Both the position numbers and the translations under genes were made by a program. Shown here piece after piece: positions 55,716-64,000 of a stretch of DNA of 64,000 nucleotides. Source of the DNA: Dryocosmus kuriphilus (taxonomy: Eukaryota > Arthropoda > Insecta > Hymenoptera > Cynipidae). Positions within the stretch are counted from its first letter, which is position 1; each line of letters starts with the position of its first letter. A model generated the notes under the pieces. It had not been told where the DNA came from. It made no database searches and was given only the letters and a program-made list of their open reading frames with translations. The DNA is taken from NCBI GenBank assembly GCA_038277395.1, contig CM076189.1, positions 85,735,421 through 85,799,420 of the forward strand, given 5' to 3'.

Positions 55716-56377
55716 GATGTACAGTATTATGTACATACTGCGTGTTCCCTTATGCTCATCTCTAGCTTTTTCTTTACATTGAATTTACCTATGACATTCT
55801 TAGTATACCAATGAGGATATTTGGATTTCATTAGGTTGCTTAAGGTTGTGCCAAGTAGCTCATCTACTATGTTATACGGTATGCAATAATATTGATCCAC
55901 AGCTGCATTACAATTATCATGACAATATAGTAATGACAAATTTACGGCGCTTAAGCGAATTTTAAGGTTTGGATAATCACAATTTTTGACTTATACCTTT
56001 CTGCGGGCGAATTAATATTCAATTTATTATTTGAAGGTAAGGATTTAACTGCACCTCCATATTTAATAATTAGTAAAGGATGATGTTACATGTGGCAGAA
56101 TTGGAAACACATTAGTCAGTACTACACGTGGGCACGAAGAAATCACTAGCCAATGAAGAAAATCACCAGTTGTGCACAAATCACAGTAATGATAAACAAA
56201 ATTTTATCAAAACAAGGATCCGTTGTACAATCAATAGTGAATTCACATATTCCAAATCATTAGGCTATTTAGGAGAAGTCGATTTAAGGAAAACTTCATG
56301 ACGACACGAAAACCATGTGCTACACTAACTTACGCTATTTTGCCACGATTCATCAGAATACATTTTTAGATATAGGA
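55716..56377. other. AT-rich stretch, nothing recognised
   Basis: Short frames only, no repeats matched elsewhere by eye. Composition changes sharply from GC-rich to AT-rich at about 55715. Confidence 0.4.
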
Positions 56378-57045
56378 AGAGTGATGAAAATGAAAATTCT
56401 TATAAAAAAAGACGGTTTAGGAAAATTTTTTAACATTATTGAAACAATGCGAAGGGAGTACTCTAAAACTACCAAATATGTTACGCCACCTCCACTTGTG
56501 AAAATTGCTAGTAAAAATTAAGAAAGTATTATTTACACTCATAATATATTTCACCTTAAATTGTTTATGTTAAAAATAGTTCCTGTAATACTACGCACTT
56601 CGATAAAATACGAGAAGGAAATTTAACTAATCAATAAGTAACATAAATCACCAAAAGGTTAGCCAATTTTTGTAATTATGATTAAGCGAAGATTTTTCGT
56701 GAAGTGCATAAATCATCTGTCAGGTTATATGACAGCTTGAGTTCTTTGGCTTGAAATTAGAATACCTTGACAAAAACTAGCCATATAATTTAAATTAGAA
56801 TAACAGAAATCATTGAATTAATCAGTAATATCTTGCGATATTAAAGAATGATTGTGGTGCTTTAAAACAACAAAGTTGCCGCTAATTTTAGGCACGTGCA
56901 CCCCGCAAAATCAAAGAAATTAAGACTTTATATATTTCTAAGGAATATACTTTTTTATACTCTACGTAGTCAAGATATCAAGTTACGCTACTAAAATTCT
57001 TTTATAATTATGAAAAACACTTATTCGGGTAGTTTGATTGTCTTA
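56378..57045 (+). repeat. Dispersed repeat D, right copy
   Basis: Counterpart of 37465-38082. It runs directly into the 57046-57626 block, whose other copy is at 49317, so a larger ancestral element probably joined repeat D and the unknown ORF. Confidence 0.65.
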
Positions 57046-57102
57046 GGTTCCATTTTCGTGTAAATGCGCCAACTTACTCTGGTATCTGATTCATTTTTTC
57101 TA

Positions 57103-57626
57103 CTATATCCGGAGAGAAACAAGATTCCGTGGAACATACATTAACGGCCCCCTAAAAACGTAATTGTTTGGTGGAAGTCGTAGAAAAAGTTGCGGAACTT
57201 GTTCCCGAATCGGCCACATTGCGAGCCCATTGAATCTTCTTCCACGCATATGAAGATTTGCCACAAGATAATTGTCATCGTCTATCTTTACATATGCACG
57301 AATATTTGTCTGCGTAATATTTTTTCTTGGACCACCGCTTACATTATCGTCCTCCGAAGCTGAACCATAAGTCCATGGTTGATAAGGATTGTATAGATAA
57401 ACGCGCTCTTCTGAATAAGGTGGTTGAATCTTCCCCCTGATCCAGCTAGGAAGATCGCCATTTTTTACAACCCTTATCTTGCCAGTTAAAAAATGGTTAC
57501 TATTTTGCGCGTGTATACAAAATTTGTTTTCATTAGGCATAACTTCCAGTAGTTTTACAATCTCACCATGTGTAGGAGGATTGCTAACCTGTACTAGAGG
57601 AGGTGTAGATATGAGAGCTGCGGGTG
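57103..57626 (-). CDS. Spliced ORF of unknown family, last exon
   Basis: On the minus strand a textbook acceptor (TTTTTTCTTTTCAG at 57627-57640) opens an exon whose frame runs without interruption for about 174 codons to a stop at 57103. It reads through STPPLVQVSNPPTHGEIVKL, MPNENKFCIHAQNSN, GDLPSWIRGKIQPP, NIRAYVKIDDDNYLVANL and RRFNGLAMWPIREQVPQLFL. Composition is clearly protein-like, with Pro, Trp, Arg and Asn and no AT-driven bias. I do not recognise a family. A ruined paralogue at 49317-49590 shows that it is a repeated, probably mobile, sequence. The upstream exon could not be found before the mariner at 58138. Confidence 0.5.
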
Positions 57627-57640
57627 CTGAAAAGAAAAAA

Positions 57641-58137
57641 ATTAAGAATAATTCATTTTTGGAAAAATATATATTAGTAAGTGACGCAAATTTTCGAGAT
57701 TTTCTGTCAATTAATGAATATTTCTATGAAACTCCAAGAAAACTTCTAAGGAGTATTGCCGATGAAAAGAAAAAATAGCATTCCCTCTAAAAGAAAATAA
57801 TTGAAACTGATCAATTCCAATTGAAAGTTGAATCTGTCACAATGGTGATAACATGTTACAATCAGTTTTAATAGGGCCAAATTTTCAGTCCCAATGAGTC
57901 TAAACCATTCCGTCATTTTGTCATTTTTTATTTGTCTTATCAATAATTATATTGCATATTTTATCATTAATTCTAATTTTGTTATTTTTTGATAATTCTA
58001 GTATAGTAATTTTATTATTTTTAATTTTTATTAATTTTAATAGTTACTTCTTCGTTTATTTATACTCTCTCCCTTTTACGGGTTTGAGAGTCATTACATA
58101 ACCATCACATCTTTACGTCCAGCGCAGATTTTACATA
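57641..58137. other. AT-rich stretch, nothing recognised
   Basis: Probably intron or flank upstream of the unknown exon; no features. Confidence 0.4.
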
Positions 58138-59450
58138 CGAGAGGCTACCCAAACGAAACCGAACTACTTTTGTACAAAGATATTATTTTGATTTTTCTAC
58201 AAAAAACATTTAATCTCCTTCAAAGTACTCTCCATTGGAGACAATACACTTATCTAATCTTTTATTCCATTGTTCGAAACTTTTTTGAAATTCCTCTTTT
58301 GTGATGCTTGACAGCGCCTCCGTCGTTTTTCCCTTCACTTCAGCTGCGTCCGCAAAACGCTTTCCTTTCATGTCCCTTTTCATTCGGGGGAATAAAAAAA
58401 AGTCACAGGGGGCTAAATCGGGTGGGTGAGGAACAGTGGCCATGCTATTTTTGGTCAAAAATCGGCTCACAGAAAGAGCTGTGTGAGCAGGGGCGTTGTC
58501 GTGGTGGAAAAACCAGTCCCCCGACTGCCACAAATCAGGCCTTTTCCGTCGTAAGTTGTTGCGCAATCTTTTCAAGACTTCCAGGTAAAATCCCTGATTA
58601 ACTGTCTGACCCGGTGGAACAAATTCTGAATGGACGACTCCTCTCACATCGAAAAAACAAATGAGCATCGTCTTAATGTTTGACCTCACCTGACGAGCTT
58701 TTTTAGGGCGAGGCGAATTTTGAGTCTTCCATTGACTTTACTGTTGCTTAGTTTCAGGATCGTATCCATAACACCACGATTCGTCACCTGTTATGACCTT
58801 GGAAAAAAAGTTTGGATCATTTTGGAATTCCTCCTTCAAAGCAGAGCATGCTTGCACGCGGCCTTGTTTTTGCTCTGCAGTCAGCAGTCGAGGAACAAAA
58901 TTTGCAGCCACCCTTCTCATCCCCAAATCTTCACTTAGAATTCTCTGTACTGAACTCCAACTCACGGCAGATTTCTCCACAACTTCTTCGATGGTCCTTC
59001 GTCGATCTTCCAGGATGATTTCACGAATTTTTTCAACATTTTCGTCGGTTCGGGCCGTCGAAGGACGTCCAGAGCGAGGTTGATCGTCAATTGACATTTC
59101 CCACTTTTAAAGCGAGAAAACGACACGAACACTTGAGTTTTTCCCATAGCATCATCCTTGTAGGCCGTTTTTAACATTTGAAGAGTTTCTGTGCCCGTTT
59201 TCCCGAGCAGGAAGCAAAACCTCACGTTGGCACGCTGATCACGAAAATCAACCATCACAAAAAACGACGAGCGCGCAAAGCAACAGTCACAAAAAAAATT
59301 ACACACACCAAATGCAACCTTACACAGTGATAGCAGTTGGCATACTAACTGGTGAAAAGTGCCTCTACACGCACCTACCGGCAAAAACCCGGTACCACAA
59401 CAACTCCGCTCCCCACAACATCAGTTCGGTTTCTTTTGGGTAGGCCCTAG
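58138..59450 (-). mobile_element. Mariner copy 3, 1.31 kb, complete ends
   Basis: Inverted ends CGAGAGGCTACCCAAACGAA and GGTAGGCCCTAG, bordered by TA (58136-58137 and 59451-59452). Same family as copy 2. Its right end touches the 3' end of the right LINE B copy. Confidence 0.9.
58210..59255 (-). pseudogene. Mariner DD34D transposase, copy 3
   Basis: From MVDFRDQRANVRFCFLLG (59255) to YFEGD-stop (58210). A one-base loss near 59100 shifts the frame before MSIDDQPRSGRP. A TCA-to-TAA change at 58738 stops the protein after ETKQQ. A nine-base deletion removes three residues between PHPP and DLAPCDFF. All three catalytic aspartates are still spelled (VITGDESW, HHDNAPAH, PDLAPCDFF), but the last spacing is three residues short of the family's 34. 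Lesions differ from those of copy 2. Confidence 0.85.
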
Positions 59451-59452
59451 TA

Positions 59453-61203
59453 TACTTATTCCTATACCTTATCCTATAAGTACATAACTTCTTAATCTTT
59501 AATCTATGTCTACGAACTGCCGCTCAAGACCTTGGGCTTCCGTTTCCTCTCGCCATTTCCATTCTATTGATGGTACATTAATCCTCGACTCTACTGACTT
59601 TTCTTTTGCCTTTATACGAACCATTCAGGCTCTTGTCTACCCTGTATGACCTGCTCTTTCCCTCAGCCTTTCCAATTTCTTCATCCATCCCTAGCATGTT
59701 CCAAAAAACTACTTTAATCTCTTTTTCGCACTCTCTTTCCCTTCTCCCCACATACATCCTCTTATCTCGTTCGCAAACCGCGGTGCTTATACACTGTTCT
59801 TAGTAAACTCTGCTCCCCTTTGACCTTGCGAACGCTCACCTACATTCAAGTCCTCTCTCTCTTCGTGCCATATCCACACCGCCTCATTCACTCACAACAT
59901 GTCTCTCCCAAACCAAACTCTGTTGCCTTTTCTCCTCTCTTGCCAAGTCCTCTATCCTATTAACCATCCCTTCCTTCTCTCCCTCCATGTCATGTCTTCA
60001 TCAATTCTTTCTTTTTTTCCCTAAGCATCTTCTTTTCCCTCATTACCTCTCTCCTCTCCACTTCACTTCCCAGCTTGACTACGTACATCCTCGCTTTTTC
60101 TCCTGTCTTGCTGCCCAACCACTTTATCTCCTGCACCCTGACATTTGCCCGTATGTCCCTCAAAAGTTTCTCTACCTCCCTCTTTCTCGTTTCGCTTTCT
60201 ACTTGCAATCATTTATAACGATATTTCTCCTTTTCTTTTCCCTTTCAAACCCCTCCATCTTCTTTTCTAACCCACATACTCTACTTTTCATTCTCTCATT
60301 CTCCTTTCTCAAGTTAACATCTCCCTCTTCGCCGTCACCACTACCTATCTCCTTACGATTCTCTTGACGTGCAGCTCTGCATTCTAGGCTACGTACCCTC
60401 TCTTCTACCAGCCTTATTAGCTTTCTCCCCTCTTCCTGCTTTTTTCTTTTTCCCTCCTCCATCCTGTCTAATTTTTTCCATACTTTTTCTTTCTCTTTCT
60501 TCCAGCACTTTTCCCATTTCTCCCATTTGTCTTTTATCTTTATGACTATTCCCTCTGTTCCTCTCCCATGTTCCTTTTTTTCCGCTAGCCCTCTACACAG
60601 TACCTTCTCTAACTCTCGGTACATACTTTCCATTGTGTCTTTTGTCTTATCTATCGCCTTATCCATGGCACTACTTGAATGTAACACCTTATCAATTGAC
60701 TTACAGAACTCTAGCCTCTCTGCGTCGCCCGCACTGCCACTAGTGCCGCCTGCCTGGCTCGCCACATCATTCATTGCGCACTGGGTCCAGTCTCTAATTC
60801 CCTTCTTCGGGCAAGTGTTGCCCTCTAGCCTTCTGTTGCCTTGGTCTCCTCGTAATCGGCCTGTTACCCTGTGGCCTGCTACTCTCCTACCTTAACCACA
60901 TATCTGCCTCTCGTCTCGCTCCCCACGCTACCCTCACCCTCCCTTTATCCTTCGCAATATTTTCACACAGAAAGACAGTAGTAATTAACAATAACCAGAC
61001 CTACCACACCATCTGTCTTCCCAGTCTCTTACGACTTCACTACGCTATTCTCTGTCTACCAAACTAACTAACTAACGGAACTTACTAACTTCAAACCTAA
61101 CCTCACTTTTCAGCATGCAACATTTTTCTCACTTTTTCCGTTCTTCCACCTTCCGCGACCCTTCCATTCATTCCTCCCACATACCAACTGCCATAACTTT
61201 ACT
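59453..61203 (-). mobile_element. LINE B, ORF1-only copy (right)
   Basis: Same length, same 5' and 3' ends and same ORF2 deletion junction as 25478-27236, on the opposite strand. The pyrimidine-rich look of the plus strand is due to the purine-rich coding strand. Confidence 0.75.
59700..60774 (-). pseudogene. LINE B ORF1, right copy
   Basis: Open for 191 codons from MNDVASQAGGTSGSAGDAE (60774) through the coiled-coil region and across EKKMEGFEREKKRRNIVI, the point where the left copy is frameshifted. It breaks near 60200, continues as MQVESETRKREVEKLL to about 59990, and breaks again before the DMTW-type C-terminal block. Confidence 0.7.
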
Positions 61204-62030
61204 TTAATTCCTTTATAATTATTTACAAAGTAATTTTTTATTTTTCATTTTAATTTCGGTTAATTTAAAATTTGTCTTTTGTATAATTCAGAAATTTTAT
61301 TTTCCGATAAATAAAAACTGTGCTAATTTAAATATCGGATAGTTTATAACTTGTTATTTTGTATTTTCTGCAATTTTCTTTTTTGTTGATTCATATTCTT
61401 TTCATTTTTTAGCAGCCCTGTCAATTACTAATATTATTTTTTTTATAATTAAATATATACTTTACGTGATTTTAAATTCATTTTAAATAGATTATAAATA
61501 AATTAGTAAATTTATTTGCAGATATTCTTAATATAAGTCTTATTATTTTCAATTCTGAAAATTTTTAAATTCGCTAATTTTTATTTTTGACAATTATCTT
61601 CTTTTTGCTAATGCGAATGGTTTTTGTAATTTTTTATCAGCCGTATAAGTTATTAATATCATTTGTTGTATAATTGAATATTTACTTTTACTAATTTTGA
61701 ATTAATCTTATTTATAATAATAATTTTAATAGTAATAATTTTAATTTTAAATATATTCAAGTTGTTTATTTGTATAACTCATCGTTTTTTATTTTTCGAG
61801 GATTAAAAGGTATCGCTATTGTAAATTTCGGGTAGCTTGTAATTCAATAATATTTATTTCTGACAATTTTCATTTCTTCGAACTTGTATTTATTTCGTTG
61901 GAATTTTTTAAAAGTCTTATCAATTATTAGTATTATTTATTTTACGAATAAATATTCCATATTCATATATTTAACTTAATTTAAATAATAATAATTTTCA
62001 CTTTTTTAATATATATGTATATATATGGGT
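61204..62030. repeat. Degenerate AT-rich repeat (TTTCGGATATTTTA type)
   Basis: Phrases like 'AATATCGGATAGTTTATAA', 'TTTATTTTTCGAGGATTAAAAG' and 'CAATTATTAGTATTATTT' return several times. The same phrases are at 29206-29800 and 37180-37330. A (TA)n tract ends the stretch at 62013-62026. Confidence 0.5.
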
Positions 62031-62369
62031 CATTCCAGTCATTTTTTAACTTTGGTTACGCAGGGGGGTCAGCCGATCGTGCTGGCGATTTTTTCTATGA
62101 TAGTACATATAAAAAGAAAATATTTGGCTATCTCAGATTTTTCCTGAAAAATATTTATACATAGATATATATATATTTAAAGGCCAAAAAGGGCTCTTTT
62201 TTTACTATTTTTGGATAATCGTAGGTCAGCCAGTTTTTAATATTTTTTGACGTGCAAGGCGGCATTCGATCCGTCTACTTTCGTATTTTCATAAGAAATA
62301 TTGTCTATAACCTAAAAATGCAATTTACTATATATTCCCGTAAGTTAACTGCACATCCAATTGGCTGAT
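62031..62369. other. Non-coding, nothing recognised
   Basis: Contains GGGTCATTCCAGTC right after (TA)n, like the (TA)n-GGGATGTTCC junction at 17731, but no wider match is visible. Confidence 0.35.
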
Positions 62370-64000
62370 TTTTAGGATGTGTTCGATGAGTCATAACTTA
62401 GCGCATTTTCAATATTTTTTAATCGGGTTGACGGCATCTTTTTTGCCTTTCCAAGACTCCGATTGAGCACACCTACGCCTCGTCGAGCGGCGGAGTGCCC
62501 AGCAATAGAAAGGGTTCGCCAGGCAGTCAGGTACACGATGGTACCCTGACATGCATTTAAGCCAAATTGTCAAAGTTAAAACATAATTTTTATTATTTCA
62601 TGTACTTTTTTACGGTTTCTTATTACTTTTAGGATTTATCATCATACTCGAAAAAAGGATGTAAATCATGATCACCGTTATAAATGTTTGCGATAATAAA
62701 ATTTGTATTTTAACAAAATAAAAACAACAAAATAATGAAATAGAATTCCTATGCAAAATACATTCATTTTTACTATTTGCATTTTAATGTATTTTTTTGT
62801 TACAATGATTTTCAGCAGTTTAATATTCATAGTTACTCTTCTATGTTATAAGGAAGAAGTATATTGATGTTTTAACCTACTTCTGTTATATACATTTTCT
62901 AAGTTATTTTTTATTTTTTATTTTTTGAGGCCAATTAATAGCAAACAAGCAGAGTTTAAGGAGATTTCTTCATCTAAAAAATCAAAAATAGTGTCTATCA
63001 CGAAATGTTAGTTTAAAATAAATATTTGTAAACTAATCCCGTTAATATATAATTTTAATAGCATTATTATCTGTATTTTTCATTTTCATTTCAGAACTTG
63101 GTTTCTTGCTGTTCAAACTGTACATAGTTATGAACTGATTATGTAATCTAGTGATATTAATATTCGAAAGTCTCTTTGGACGCTACTGTAACCATCTATG
63201 TTTTGCATTTAAAGCTAATGCATTTTATTCTTGTTCGATCGACGCATAAAGTCACTTTCAAGTACTTTTCGCGATAGTTTCGTTTCATGTATAATTCAAT
63301 CCAATATACATAAAATAGTGGAATATTCAAATTTTCTTATTTTTTGCACAGCAGTATCATTTTGAGTAAGCTTCAATTTAAGATCTTCAATTCAATTGGT
63401 CGCATGTTTAATTGGGTGATGTAGAACCGGAATAACACAGATTCAAAGTTATGTCAAATTCTTATACCATATGCGGCACGGCTAATTTTGCACCATCTTA
63501 TACAAGCTTTGAATACCTGTAGATTTACTGCATCCAAATGTTTTTGAACCCAATTTGCGGCATTTTCTTTGCCTTCCCGAGACCCTTAATTTGTTTCACG
63601 CACGTCTTATTTGGTGCATTAGGACTGGAAATACGCCAAGTTGAAATTAGCGGTTTTTTCAATAATTGAAATTTTACAATATTCAAAAATGTTTTTTTCG
63701 AAAAAATCAAAAAACACCCTTCCCAAATCAAACGGGGTGTTTCTGCTTAGTATGGACTACAAAAAAAAGTCATAAAATTATTTTTAAAAAAATATAGGTT
63801 TTTTTAAAACTCCGATTGAAAATTCCAATTTTTGAAAAAAAACCGCCAACTTTAAGTTAGCGTAATTCAGGCCCTATTGCATCAAATAAGACGTACTAGG
63901 CGCCAAATTAAAGGTCTTGGAAAGGAAAAAAAGACGCCGTCAACCCAATAAAAAAATATTAAAAATACACGAAGTTATGACTGATCGAACACATCCTAAA
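62370..64000. mobile_element. Inverted-repeat element running off the right edge
   Basis: 62370-62457 (TTTAGGATGTGTTCGAT, GAGTCATAACTT, GGGTTGACGGCATC, CCTTTCCAAGAC) is repeated as its complement at 63915-64000, so the arms face each other and continue beyond the window. A second inverted pair (63539-63690 against 63770-63950, with ACGTCTTATTTG and GGCGGTTTTTT blocks) makes a hairpin at the right end. No coding content. Confidence 0.65.
62456..62557. repeat. Uninterrupted copy of the small fold-back tip (Transib empty site)
   Basis: Reads from CCGATTGAGCACACC through CGAGCGGCGGAGTGCCC to CTGACATGCATTT, without a break at the CGGCG (62488-62492) where Transib is inserted in the 40179-49175 copy. 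Only one arm of the fold-back is present here. Confidence 0.85.

Overview
The window looks like about 64 kb of an AT-rich insect nuclear genome. Introns have GT..AG ends, and the mobile families (mariner, Transib, ISL2EU-type, RTE-type and R1/Jockey-like LINEs) are those of arthropods. The purine-rich LINEs resemble hymenopteran ones, so a wasp, ant or bee is plausible, but the species cannot be fixed from the sequence. I found no convincing single-copy host gene, rRNA or CRISPR array. The window is almost entirely layered, decayed transposable elements, and every sizeable coding region carries stops, frameshifts or deletions.

Left third (1-20.3 kb). A mariner relic (3483-6159) holds a 5' fragment of an RTE-type LINE. 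A longer RTE copy starts at 6488 and is cut at 9830 by a terminal-inverted-repeat (TIR) element (9831-17439). That element carries about 400-bp TIRs and a cysteine-rich ORF. A nearly full-length LINE (10230-16002) is inserted in its left TIR and flanked by a 14-bp target-site duplication (TSD). The RTE reading frame resumes at 17443. Next comes a 2.55-kb fold-back palindrome (17744-20293) whose arms carry 42-bp tandem repeats.

Middle (20.3-40 kb). There is a tandem duplication, a TIR element with palindromic subterminal motifs (22296-24850), and an ORF1-only LINE (25478-27236). A 76-bp satellite and several copies of a composite repeat follow. A 5.7-kb ISL2EU-like transposon (30886-36576) carries two convergent genes, one SWIM-YqaJ and one THAP/HTH/DDE.

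Right third (40-64 kb). A small fold-back element is split by an 8.4-kb Transib (RAG1-related) transposon at 40661-49105, with a 5-bp CGGCG TSD. An uninterrupted copy of the target sits at 62488-62492. The Transib gene appears to have several introns and has itself received two inverted 1-kb repeats and a mariner (44937-46259). Beyond it are a gypsy-like fragment, a GC-rich LINE lacking its RT domain (52.6-55.7 kb), a spliced ORF of unknown family (57103-57626), another mariner (58138-59450), a second ORF1-only LINE (59453-61203), and an inverted-repeat element running off the right edge.

The elements do not cooperate as a host pathway. What the window offers is a readable order of insertions: RTE, then the TIR element, then LINE A; and fold-back element, then Transib, then the 1-kb repeats, then mariner.
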